Shown: in pieces, positions 1-6,477 of the stretch
Position numbering within the stretch: position 1 is the stretch's first letter
Layout: each line of letters opens with the position of its first letter
Assembly (NCBI GenBank): GCA_005880175.1
Contig: VBJR01000189.1
Span: 4,944 to 16,203, forward strand
From: Chloroflexota bacterium
GTDB lineage: Bacteria > Chloroflexota > Dormibacteria > Dormibacterales > Dormibacteraceae
Direction: 5' to 3'
DNA length: 11,260 nucleotides
Translations under genes and position numbers: made by a program
Notes under the pieces: generated by a model
Databases searched by the model: none
Seen by the model: only the letters and a program-made list of their open reading frames with translations
Told to the model about the DNA's origin: nothing

Positions 1-20
1 CCCGCCGGGGTAGGCGTCGC

Positions 21-614
21 TCACCGGGCCCGCGAACGCAGGACGCGGAACCCCCGCCGGGAGGCGACGCGGTCGGTGGGCCAGCCCTGCTCGATCAGCC
101 AGCGCTGCAGCGAGTCCGAGCCGAGGTGCTTCTGCACGACCAGGTACGCCTCCCCGTCCGGCCGCAGCCGGCCCAACCAGCGCCGGAGCAGGTCGTGCAG
201 CACCTCCTTGCCGACGCGGACGGGCGGGTTCGACGCGATGCGGTCGAACCGCACCTCGGCCGGCACCTCGTCGGGCGCGAGGACGCGGACGTTGGCGGCG
301 CCCGCGGCCGCCGCGTTGGCGGCGCACAGCGCGCGCGCCCGCTCGTTCACGTCCACGGCCCAGACGACGGCGTCCGGCGCCTGGACGGCCATCGACAGGG
401 CGATCGGGCCGTAGCCGCAGCCGGCGTCCAGCAGGTCGCCGGCGGCGGGCGGCGGCGGGATCACCTCCAGCAGGACGGACGTGCCGGGGTCCAGCCGGGC
501 GCGGGAGAACACGCCGGCGTCGGTGACCAGCTCCAGGGTCCGGCCCGCGACCGGCAGCCGGACCCGGCCCGGCGCGCGGGCGTCCGGCGCCGGCGTCTCG
601 AAGTAGTGCGGCAT
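21..614 (-). CDS. RsmC-like class I SAM-dependent methyltransferase (single domain, NPP motif intact)
   Basis: A 197-residue protein with the fold pattern of the MTS/RsmC family, which methylates the exocyclic amine of guanine in 16S rRNA. Visible motifs are the family lead-in DAGVFS near residue 32, the SAM-binding loop DAGCGYG at 63-69, the acidic residue ending strand 2 (VDVN, Asp88), and the catalytic NPPV at 129-132 followed by RVGK, as in one-domain RsmC relatives. Length is normal for a one-domain member; it lacks the extra N-terminal domain of E. coli RsmC. The ATG is supported by a purine-rich AAGGAAGAGG directly upstream (about 615-624). A related, degenerate methyltransferase gene diverges from it. 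The fold and family are firm; the exact rRNA position is inferred from the family only. Confidence 0.88.
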   Translation of the reverse strand: MPHYFETPAPDARAPGRVRLPVAGRTLELVTDAGVFSRARLDPGTSVLLEVIPPPPAAGDLLDAGCGYGPIALSMAVQAPDAVVWAVDVNERARALCAANAAAAGAANVRVLAPDEVPAEVRFDRIASNPPVRVGKEVLHDLLRRWLGRLRPDGEAYLVVQKHLGSDSLQRWLIEQGWPTDRVASRRGFRVLRSRAR

Positions 615-624
615 CCTCTTCCTT
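615..624 (-). promoter_or_regulatory. Shine-Dalgarno sequence of the RsmC-like gene
   Basis: Read on the minus strand, the bases before the ATG are AAGGAAGAGG, a good match to the 16S rRNA 3' end. It fixes the start of the minus-strand methyltransferase. Confidence 0.6.
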
Positions 625-679
625 GATCTTGTCCCTCTGGCACCTCGGTCTGCCCGAACCCCTCGCTCCCGGAGACCGC

Positions 680-1546
680 GTGGTCGCGTTCCACGCGGCC
701 GAGCTGGCGCGCGCCGGCGGCGCGGGCGTCGGGTTCCACGAGGCGATGGAGGCCGACCTGCAGCGGGCGAGCGCGGTCGCGGTCCACCTGCCCACGTATC
801 GCGGTCTCGCGTTCGTGCCGGTGCTCGCGTGGCTAGCGGGGCGCCTGGCCGGCGAGGGCGCCGCCGTGAGCTGGTACGCGGCCAGGCAGCAGGGGCCCGA
901 CTCGGTCCGGAAGCTGCTGGAGGCCGCCGGCTGGCGGCTGGAGCGGGACCGCGCGGGACGGCTGATCCGGCTGTGCGGCCCGCCGCCGCCGCCGCCGCCC
1001 CGGCCGGAGCCGCGGCGGTTCGCGGCCGAGCTGGGCCAGCGGCGCGTCGAGCTGGCCGCGGACTACGGGGTGTTCTCGCCCGAGCGCATCGACGACGGCA
1101 CGGCCCTGCTGCTGGACGTCGCGCTGCGGCACCCGGCGGTGGACCGGGTGGCGGACGTCGGCACGGGCTACGGCCCGCTGGCGATCGGCCTGGTGCTGGG
1201 CGGCGTGGCGGGGGCCGCGGTGGCGACCGACGTCGATTGTGTCGCGCTGTGGCTGGCGGCGCAGAACGCCGGCGCCTGCGGCGTGCCCGTGGAGCTGACG
1301 TGCACGCCCGACCCGGCCGCGGTCGCGGCCACGCCGCTGACCGTCTGCAACGTCCCCACCCACATCGACCGGCACGAGACCGGGCGGTTCATGGCCGCGC
1401 TGGCCGGCCGGGCCCGGCGGGGCCGCCTGCTGGCCGTCGTCCACGCCAGCCTGGAGGCGCGCTACACCCGCCACCTGGAGTCGCACGGCCTGCGCGTCGG
1501 GCGCCACCCCGGCGCCGCGCACGTGGTGCTGGACGCCGGCAGGTGA
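680..1546 (+). CDS. Two-domain RsmC-like protein with degenerate catalytic motif (probable inactive methyltransferase paralog)
   Basis: About 288 residues from GTG 680, which has GGAG five bases upstream. A longer TTG start at 623 (307 residues) is possible but has no ribosome binding site. Numbering from the longer form: residues about 20-117 form an N-terminal domain resembling in layout the non-catalytic N-domain of RsmC; a polyproline linker follows at 120-127; then an MTS domain with YGVFSPERIDDGT, SAM loop DVGTGYG at 178-184 and Asp after strand 2 (ATDVD). Where the neighbour has NPPV this protein has NVPT (243-246), so the catalytic motif is altered while the SAM pocket looks preserved. 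It ends 9 bp before the convergent GMC gene. It is plausibly a folding or RNA-binding partner of the divergent enzyme; that role is inferred. Confidence 0.8.
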   Translation: MVAFHAAELARAGGAGVGFHEAMEADLQRASAVAVHLPTYRGLAFVPVLAWLAGRLAGEGAAVSWYAARQQGPDSVRKLLEAAGWRLERDRAGRLIRLCGPPPPPPPRPEPRRFAAELGQRRVELAADYGVFSPERIDDGTALLLDVALRHPAVDRVADVGTGYGPLAIGLVLGGVAGAAVATDVDCVALWLAAQNAGACGVPVELTCTPDPAAVAATPLTVCNVPTHIDRHETGRFMAALAGRARRGRLLAVVHASLEARYTRHLESHGLRVGRHPGAAHVVLDAGR

Positions 1547-1555
1547 GCGGGCGGC

Positions 1556-2998
1556 TCAGCCGCGCAGCCGCGTCGCCAGGTGCTCCGCGATCATCACCAC
1601 CGTCAGGTGCAGGTTGGCCCGCGGCACCTCCGGGATGATCGACGCGTCCACCACCCGCAGACCGTCCACGCCCAGCACGCGGCAGTCCGGGTCCACGACC
1701 GTCCGGACGTCGTCGGGCGACCCCATGTCCGGCAGCTCCGGCCGCCCGTCCAGGATGCCCGCCAGCGCCCGGTGGCCCAGCACCTCGCGGATCCGTTCCA
1801 GCGCGTCCCGCATCCGGACCAGGTCGCGCTCGTCCGTCAGCAGGCACAGGTCCAGGCGCGGGTCCACGTCCGGGTCCGGCGACGCCAGCGTCAGCCGGCC
1901 CCGCGAGAAGATCTGCTCCTGCTGGGCGATCAGCCAGCTCTGGCCGAACCGTGCCGACCCGTTGTTCGGCAGCAGCATCATGTCGTTCTCGCCCGCCCCC
2001 GCCAGCCCCGACGAGTAGCGCAGGACGCAGTTCGTCACCCGGTGGTCCACGGCGTGCCGGGCCGACTCCACGGTCGGCACCACGACCATCAGCATCGCGT
2101 GGTCCTGCAGGCCGTCCCCGACCGGCAGGTCCAGCAGCGCGTCGATCCCCAGCCGGGCCAGCTCCTCCGCCGGCCCGATGCCCGAGCGCAGCAGCAGGGC
2201 CGGCGAGTGCACTGCCCCGCAGCACACGAGCACCTCGCCGCCCGGCTCGACCAGGCACCGCTCGCCGGACGTCAGCAGCACCCCGGCGGCGCGCCGGCCG
2301 CCGGGCTCGAGGACCACCCTGTCCACCTGGACGCCGCCCCGGATCGTCAGGTTGGGCCGCTCGCGGACCGGCTCCAGGTACCCGTCGTTGGTCGAGACGC
2401 GACGCCCGTCCCGGATGTTCATCGCGAACGGGCTCAGGCCGGTCGCGTCCGGCGCGTTGTGGTCCTCGCTCCACGGGAAGCCGGCGTCCAGCACCGCGTC
2501 CCGGAACGCGAGGTCCACCCCGCCCCACCCCGACTCGGGCTCCCGGTAGACCGGCACCGGGCCGCCGCGCCCGTGGTACGCCCGGTCGCCGAAGTCGTGG
2601 TCGTCCTCCAGCCGGACGAACGCCGGCAGCACGTCCGCGTACGCCCAGCCCGCCGCGCCGAGCTCGGCCCACCGGTCGTAGTCCGCCGGCACGCCGCGGA
2701 TCGCGCACAGCCCGTTGACCGTCGAGCTGCCGCCCAGCCCGCGTCCCCGCAGGTACGGGTACGGCTCCTGCTCGGGCGTGCGCCGGGCGGTCAGCCGCGG
2801 CCAGAAGAACTCCGGGTTGCGCTCGACCGTCATGTCGATCTGGCGCGTCCGGAACTCCGGCGGCGTGTCGGCCGACCGGAAGTCCGGCCCCGCCTCCAGG
2901 AGCAGCACGTTCGCCGCCGGGTCCGCGCTCAGCCGGGCCGCCAGGACGGCGCCTGCCGAGCCCGCCCCGACGATGACGTAGTCCCAGTGCCGGCTCAC
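1556..2998 (-). CDS. GMC-family FAD-dependent oxidoreductase, lacking the HxxGTCR histidine block
   Basis: A 480-residue glucose-methanol-choline oxidoreductase, expected to oxidise an alcohol with bound FAD. Seen: the FAD dinucleotide motif GAGSAG at 11-16 with Glu35 for ribose binding, the GMC signature RGRGLGGSSTVN at 84-95, GAVHSPALLLRSGIG in the middle, and the C-terminal block MGSPDD..VVDP..RVLGVDGLRVVDASIIP from residue 425. Family members normally carry HPxGTCR just before that MG; here ELPD joins MG directly (near base 1726), so about 30 residues including the usual catalytic histidine are absent. The GTG start overlaps the upstream amidohydrolase stop by four bases (GTGA), with GGAG just upstream, so the two are translationally coupled. 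MftG-type enzymes have similar length, but no mycofactocin genes are present. The substrate is unknown. Confidence 0.87.
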   Translation of the reverse strand: MSRHWDYVIVGAGSAGAVLAARLSADPAANVLLLEAGPDFRSADTPPEFRTRQIDMTVERNPEFFWPRLTARRTPEQEPYPYLRGRGLGGSSTVNGLCAIRGVPADYDRWAELGAAGWAYADVLPAFVRLEDDHDFGDRAYHGRGGPVPVYREPESGWGGVDLAFRDAVLDAGFPWSEDHNAPDATGLSPFAMNIRDGRRVSTNDGYLEPVRERPNLTIRGGVQVDRVVLEPGGRRAAGVLLTSGERCLVEPGGEVLVCCGAVHSPALLLRSGIGPAEELARLGIDALLDLPVGDGLQDHAMLMVVVPTVESARHAVDHRVTNCVLRYSSGLAGAGENDMMLLPNNGSARFGQSWLIAQQEQIFSRGRLTLASPDPDVDPRLDLCLLTDERDLVRMRDALERIREVLGHRALAGILDGRPELPDMGSPDDVRTVVDPDCRVLGVDGLRVVDASIIPEVPRANLHLTVVMIAEHLATRLRG

Positions 2999-4005
2999 CG
3001 CGGCTCCACGCCGAGGAACCGGAAGCAGTTGTGCCAGGTCACGTCCTCGAGCACCTCGTCGGACAGCCCCAGGGAGCGCAGCGTGCGCCCGGCCGGGAGC
3101 TCGCGGGCCATCGCCGGGAAGTCGGTGCCGACCAGGAGCTGGCGGTGCCCGAGCATGTCCACCAGGTAGCGCAGGGCGCGCCGGTCGAACACGAGCGTGT
3201 CGTAGTAGAACCGGCGCGCGTACTCGGACGGCGTGCGCGGCAGCCGGGTGACGCCGGGCATGGCCGGCGGCGCCGGCGCGCCCTCGGCGCGCTCCTCCTC
3301 GTTCCACGTGCCGGCGTAGAACCACTGCGCGCGCGTGAGCATCAGCGGGAACCCGCCGGCGCCGTGGCTGAACGCCAGGCGGAGGTCGGGGCAGCGCTCG
3401 GCCGTGCCGCTGGAGACCAGCGACGCGGCGGCCAGCGACACCTCGGCCGCGAACCCGAACCCGGCCATCGCGGCGCGCGGCAGCCGGTCGCCGAACGTCA
3501 CGTCGAGCGCGTGGACGAACACCGGCACGCCCAGCCGCTCGGCCTCCTGGAAGAAGCCCAGGAACCGGTCCTCGCCGAGCGAGGCGCCGCAGATGTTGGA
3601 GCCGATCTCGACGCCGTGCAGGCCCATCGCCCGCACCTGGGCCAGCTCGGCCGCCGCCAGGTCGGGGTCCTGGAGCGGCACGGTGCCGAGGCCGTAGAAC
3701 CGGCTCGGCGCCGCCTCGCAGAGGCGGGCGATGAACTCGTTGATGGAGCGGCACAGGCCGGCAGCGCCGGGCACGGGCACCCGGTAGTTCAGCAGCGGCG
3801 GGAGCGGCGACACGACCTCGGCGTCCACGCCGTTGGCATCCATCGCGGCCAGCCGCCGCTCGGCGTCGAAGTAGGCGTCCTGGGCCGTGAGGCGCATCTG
3901 GCCCGAGACCAGCACGCGCGCCCCGTCGGCCTCCTCGATCCGCGGCCAGCCCTCGCCGGCCGGGAAGCCGGCCGGGATGACATGGGCGTGCATGTCGATC
4001 AGCAT
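2995..4005 (-). CDS. Amidohydrolase family 2 (ACMSD-like metal-dependent hydrolase/decarboxylase)
   Basis: A 336-residue TIM-barrel protein of the amidohydrolase_2 family, whose members include aminocarboxymuconate-semialdehyde decarboxylase and gamma-resorcylate decarboxylase. The full metal set is visible: HAH at residues 6-8 in the opening IDMHAHVIP, His165 in VFVHALD, His214 in FSHGAGGFP, and Asp295 in VGTDFP. Length is typical, so this member looks catalytically complete, unlike its upstream neighbour. I chose ATG 4005 because the protein then begins at the first strand as in relatives. GTG 4017 would add four residues, but it lies inside the predicted promoter palindrome; neither start has a clear ribosome binding site. 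Its stop overlaps the GMC start. It may decarboxylate or hydrolyse an intermediate of the same pathway; substrate unknown. Confidence 0.87.
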   Translation of the reverse strand: MLIDMHAHVIPAGFPAGEGWPRIEEADGARVLVSGQMRLTAQDAYFDAERRLAAMDANGVDAEVVSPLPPLLNYRVPVPGAAGLCRSINEFIARLCEAAPSRFYGLGTVPLQDPDLAAAELAQVRAMGLHGVEIGSNICGASLGEDRFLGFFQEAERLGVPVFVHALDVTFGDRLPRAAMAGFGFAAEVSLAAASLVSSGTAERCPDLRLAFSHGAGGFPLMLTRAQWFYAGTWNEEERAEGAPAPPAMPGVTRLPRTPSEYARRFYYDTLVFDRRALRYLVDMLGHRQLLVGTDFPAMARELPAGRTLRSLGLSDEVLEDVTWHNCFRFLGVEPR

Positions 4006-4015
4006 CCTGACCGGC

Positions 4016-4042
4016 ACACTAGCATACTAGTGCGGCTGTCAA
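4016..4042 (-). promoter_or_regulatory. Candidate promoter of the amidohydrolase-GMC gene pair
   Basis: On the minus strand TTGACA (4042-4037) is a perfect -35 hexamer. The best -10 candidate is TAGTGT (4021-4016), 15 bases on; TATGCT (4026-4021) is closer in sequence but too near. A start site near 4009 would give an almost leaderless message beginning just before ATG 4005. It sits in the 39-bp gap after the upstream amidohydrolase. Confidence 0.4.
4017..4032. promoter_or_regulatory. Perfect palindrome CACTAG-CATA-CTAGTG, candidate operator
   Basis: A perfect 6-4-6 inverted repeat lies between the TTGACA hexamer at 4037-4042 (minus strand) and the amidohydrolase start. It is short of the GC content of everything around it and covers the predicted -10 region, so a dimeric repressor bound here would block transcription. 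No matching regulator gene is adjacent. Confidence 0.5.
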
Positions 4043-4044
4043 CC

Positions 4045-4920
4045 CTAGAGGCGCAGCAGGCGGCGGGCGTTGCCCTCGTAGATCAGGCGCCGGTCCTCGT
4101 CCGTCAGGTCGAGCGCCTCCAGGTTGGCGATCGTGGACCGGATGTAGCCCGGCCCCTGCTCCGGGTCGAACGGCGAGTCGGACGCGAACAGCACGTGGTC
4201 GGCGCCGAAGAAGTCCAGCGAGCAGCGGATCGCGTGCTGCGCGCCGAACATCGCGGTGTCCGCGTAGAACATCCGGAAGTAGTCGAGCGGCCGCTTCGAC
4301 AGCGGGTAGTGCTCGACGTCCTCGCGCTGGTCCGCCGGCGTCCGCGCTCCCAGCTGGTCGAGGCCGGGGCCGACGCGGCCCGAGAAGTGCGGGACCAGGC
4401 TGCCGCCGTGGTGGACCAGGATCTTCAGCGTCGGGTAGCGCTCCAGCACGCCGGACAGCACCAGCCGGCCCATGAACAGCGCCGTGTCGTACTCCCAGCC
4501 GAACACCCACCACAGCTCGTACCGGGACCGCTTCTCCGTCGGGTAGTCCGCCCACGAGGAGTTGCGCGACGGGTGCACCCAGATCATCCGGTCCAGCTCC
4601 GCCATCCGCCGGTACACGGGCTCGAAGCGGGGCTCGTCCATCGGGTGCCCGTTGACGTGCGTGTACAGCTGCACGCCCAGCGCCCCGAGCTGGCCGCACG
4701 CGTGGTCGATCTCCTCGACGGCCGGCGCGGGCAGGCTGATCACCTGCCGGTAGTCGTCGCCGAACTCCTCCATCTGCCGGAACCGGAGGTCGAGGTCCAC
4801 CATCGCCGGCACCCCGCTGCTCCGCAGGCGCAGGTTGGCGGCGTCGGCGGACTGGCCGTGCGAGGCGAGCCGGTCCGCGTAGGTCCTGGGCATGAGATGG
4901 CAGAAGACGTCGATCTTCAT
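4045..4920 (-). CDS. Amidohydrolase family 2 protein with an internal in-frame gap
   Basis: A 291-residue amidohydrolase_2 protein related to ACMSD-type enzymes, opening MKIDVFCHLMP. The first metal histidine of HxH is Phe6 (FCH), which I recall as normal in this subgroup. Other ligands are present: His116 (WVHPSR), His170/171 (VHHGG), Asp248 (ASDSPFD), and the ending YEGNARRLLRL is canonical. Between VISLPAPAV and EEIDHACGQLG (residues 68/69, base about 4716), relatives carry roughly 45 residues including the helix with LANDE.A and the strand with FVA.LPM; here they are missing without frame loss, and the protein is shorter than the usual 330-340. The ATG overlaps the stop of the upstream VOC gene (ATGA). 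Function beyond metal-dependent hydrolase or decarboxylase is not evident. Confidence 0.85.
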   Translation of the reverse strand: MKIDVFCHLMPRTYADRLASHGQSADAANLRLRSSGVPAMVDLDLRFRQMEEFGDDYRQVISLPAPAVEEIDHACGQLGALGVQLYTHVNGHPMDEPRFEPVYRRMAELDRMIWVHPSRNSSWADYPTEKRSRYELWWVFGWEYDTALFMGRLVLSGVLERYPTLKILVHHGGSLVPHFSGRVGPGLDQLGARTPADQREDVEHYPLSKRPLDYFRMFYADTAMFGAQHAIRCSLDFFGADHVLFASDSPFDPEQGPGYIRSTIANLEALDLTDEDRRLIYEGNARRLLRL

Positions 4921-5453
4921 GCCTTCGGATTATCCGGGCCGGCCGCCTTCCACGCGAGGAACGCGGCCACGTCGAACGTCTCCAGGTCCACGTCCTCGAT
5001 CGGCGGGTAGGGCCGGCTGCGGCCGTCCCAGCCGACCTGGTCCAGCGCCCAGTACAGCTCGACCAGGTTGCCCTCGGGGTCGGGGAAGTAGACCCGCAGC
5101 TGGCAGCCGGGGCCGCCCTGCCGGACCGCCCGCAGCGGGCCGTGGCGCTCCGCGACGAACCGCGCCGCGCCGCGCAGCTCCTCGAAGCTGCCGAGCTCGA
5201 ACGCCAGGTGGTGCAGGCCGTGCGGGCCGGCGGCGGCGCCGTCGGGCCCGGTCGCCGGCACCTCGAACAGCGCCAGCACGTGGTGGTCGGCGTTGCAGCG
5301 CAGCCACGTGCCCTCCGTCTGCGGCGCGCCCTCCGGATACGTCATCCGGTCGGACACCCGCATGCCGAGGACGGCGCGGTAGAACTCGACCATCCGGTCC
5401 ATGTCGCGGACCGCGATGCCCACGTGGCCGAGGCGCAGCGGCCGAATCGCCAT
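4917..5453 (-). CDS. VOC family protein (glyoxalase/extradiol dioxygenase fold)
   Basis: A 178-residue vicinal-oxygen-chelate protein with two beta-alpha-beta-beta-beta units. Metal-ligand candidates are in their usual places: His10 in LRLGHVGIAV, His81 or His82 in GLHHLAFELG, and Glu132 in FPDPEGNLVELYW. The phrases GTWLRCN and DHHVLALFEV are typical of members annotated as catechol 2,3-dioxygenase or glyoxalase-like. It looks complete. The C-terminal tail after residue 140 extends past the core fold. It is the first gene of the minus-strand run, its stop overlaps the next start by four bases, and the only intergenic space before it is the 27 bp shared with the divergent LLM gene. Whether it cleaves an aromatic ring or acts as an isomerase cannot be told from sequence. 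Confidence 0.86.
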   Translation of the reverse strand: MAIRPLRLGHVGIAVRDMDRMVEFYRAVLGMRVSDRMTYPEGAPQTEGTWLRCNADHHVLALFEVPATGPDGAAAGPHGLHHLAFELGSFEELRGAARFVAERHGPLRAVRQGGPGCQLRVYFPDPEGNLVELYWALDQVGWDGRSRPYPPIEDVDLETFDVAAFLAWKAAGPDNPKA

Positions 5454-5480
5454 CCCGGTGATTGTTACGCTAACGGGCCA
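5454..5480. promoter_or_regulatory. Divergent promoter region between VOC and LLM genes with GTTA-CGC-TAAC repeat
   Basis: All regulatory DNA for both directions must fit in or next to 27 bp. GTTACGCTAAC (5464-5474) is an inverted repeat of GTTA around CGC and supplies a TANNNT hexamer on each strand: TACGCT (5466-5471, plus) and TAGCGT (5472-5467, minus). On the minus strand CTCGAC (5495-5490) is 17 bases before TAGCGT. The plus-strand start site would fall at or next to GTG 5481, so the LLM message is probably leaderless. Confidence 0.4.
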
Positions 5481-6326
5481 GTGGAGACCGTCGAGGGGCT
5501 CGGGTTCGACTCCTTCTGGCGCAGCGACCATCTCTACTCGGTGTTCGGACAGGTGGACCGCGGGGTCATCGAGTGCTGGACCTCGCTCGCCCTGATCGCC
5601 ACCTGGACCAGCCGCATCCCGTTCGGGCCCAACGTGTCGCCGATGACGTTCCGCGAGCCCGGCGTGCTGGCACGGCAGGCCGCGTCGGTGGACCTGCTCA
5701 GCGACGGCCGCCTGGTGATGGGCGTCGGCGCCGGCTGGTACGAGGGAGAGCACCGCGACTTCGGCATCCCGTTCCCGCCGCTCAAGGAGCGGATGGACCG
5801 CATGGACGCCTCCTTCGACGTCATGCGCGAGGTCTGGCAGACGCGGAACCCGCGGCCGCCGCGGGGGACGATCCCGTTCCTCGTCGGGGGCGGGGGCGAG
5901 CGGCGCACGCTGCGCGCGGTCGCCCGCCACGCGGAGCTGTGGAGCCTGGGCGGGCGACCCGACCTCGACACGTACCGCGGCAAGGTCGAGGTCCTGGAGC
6001 GCCACTGCAAGGAGATCGGCCGCGACCCGTCCGGGATCCGGCGCGGTTTCCAGACGCCGTTCCTGATCGGCCGCACGCAGGAGGACCTGCTGCGGCGCGC
6101 CGGCCAGATCGGCTCCGTCATCCCGCCGTACAGCGGCATGAAGCCCGAGGACGTGCTCGCCAGCGCGCGCGAGCGCAGCTTCGCGGGCACCCCGGCCGAG
6201 ATCGCGGAGCAGATGCGGCCGTACGTCGAGCTGGGCGTGGACCTGTTCTGGATGCAGCACTTCCTGTTCGAGGACGACGACGCGCTGCGGCTCCTGATGG
6301 ACGAGGTCGCGCCGCTCATCGCGTGA
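5481..6326 (+). CDS. Luciferase-like (LLM class, probably F420/FMN-dependent) oxidoreductase, shortened
   Basis: About 281 residues matching bacterial luciferase-like oxidoreductases. Seen: LGFDSFWRSDH at 7-17, ECWTSLALIATWTSRI at 31-46, a GRLVMGVGAGWYEGEH block near 77-91, PFPPLKERMDRM, and IPFLVGGGGERRTLRAVARHAELW near 131-155. Family members usually start about 25-30 residues earlier with the first barrel strand (MRFGI-type) and its helix; upstream in-frame sequence here is antisense to the VOC gene and does not look like that strand, so GTG 5481 seems real and the N-terminus missing. Between MREVWQ and TRNPRPP (near base 5838) the usual stretch containing FEGxxY, around 20 residues, is also absent. 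Cofactor choice (F420 or FMN) is inferred. It probably oxidises or reduces an intermediate of the divergent gene set; activity is uncertain given the losses. Confidence 0.82.
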   Translation: METVEGLGFDSFWRSDHLYSVFGQVDRGVIECWTSLALIATWTSRIPFGPNVSPMTFREPGVLARQAASVDLLSDGRLVMGVGAGWYEGEHRDFGIPFPPLKERMDRMDASFDVMREVWQTRNPRPPRGTIPFLVGGGGERRTLRAVARHAELWSLGGRPDLDTYRGKVEVLERHCKEIGRDPSGIRRGFQTPFLIGRTQEDLLRRAGQIGSVIPPYSGMKPEDVLASARERSFAGTPAEIAEQMRPYVELGVDLFWMQHFLFEDDDALRLLMDEVAPLIA

Positions 6327-6363
6327 CACGAAGCCTTTACCAGTTCTCTCCCTGCGACTGCGC

Positions 6364-6477
6364 TACAGTGGATGTCACGCGTGGGGGCACCGCCTCGCCA
6401 CACTGGGTGAACGATCTACCCGCCCGGCAGAGGTCCGCGCGCGTTCGACACCAGCAAAGGAGAGACGCAGCCTGACC
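6364..6477 (+). promoter_or_regulatory. Promoter -10 candidate and ~100-nt leader of the 99-residue gene
   Basis: TACAGT (6364-6369) is a good actinobacterial -10 hexamer; no convincing -35 lies 16-18 bases upstream (TTTACC at 6336 is 22 bases away). The 8-bp palindrome CACGCGTG (6376-6383) sits at the expected transcription start. The leader ends in AAAGGAGAG (6456-6464). Nothing coding is seen in the 6327-6477 gap. Confidence 0.4.

Noticed and set aside
1551..1563. GCGGC-TCA-GCCGC hairpin between convergent stops, as a bidirectional terminator
   Set aside because: Only five pairs, no T-run, and largely within the coding end of the GMC gene; expected by chance at this GC content.
1556..2998. 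Assignment of the GMC enzyme as mycofactocin-associated MftG
   Set aside because: Only the length is similar; no mycofactocin precursor, radical SAM or chaperone gene is present.
3001..3754. A 252-residue upstream extension of the GMC frame
   Set aside because: It is out-of-frame reading of the amidohydrolase; the FAD motif begins right after GTG 2998, which has a ribosome binding site and a GTGA overlap.
1580..5010. Very long plus-strand open frames opposite the GMC, amidohydrolase and VOC genes
   Set aside because: They are Arg/Pro/Gln/His-rich antisense frames created by high third-position GC; the minus-strand frames carry clear family motifs.
5142..5480. An N-terminal extension of the LLM protein upstream of GTG 5481
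   Set aside because: The in-frame residues do not resemble the first barrel strand of the family and lie antisense to the intact VOC gene.
5454..6329. An N-terminal extension of the VOC protein reaching across the LLM gene
   Set aside because: It is antisense to a recognisable LLM enzyme, and the VOC fold starts at ATG 5453.
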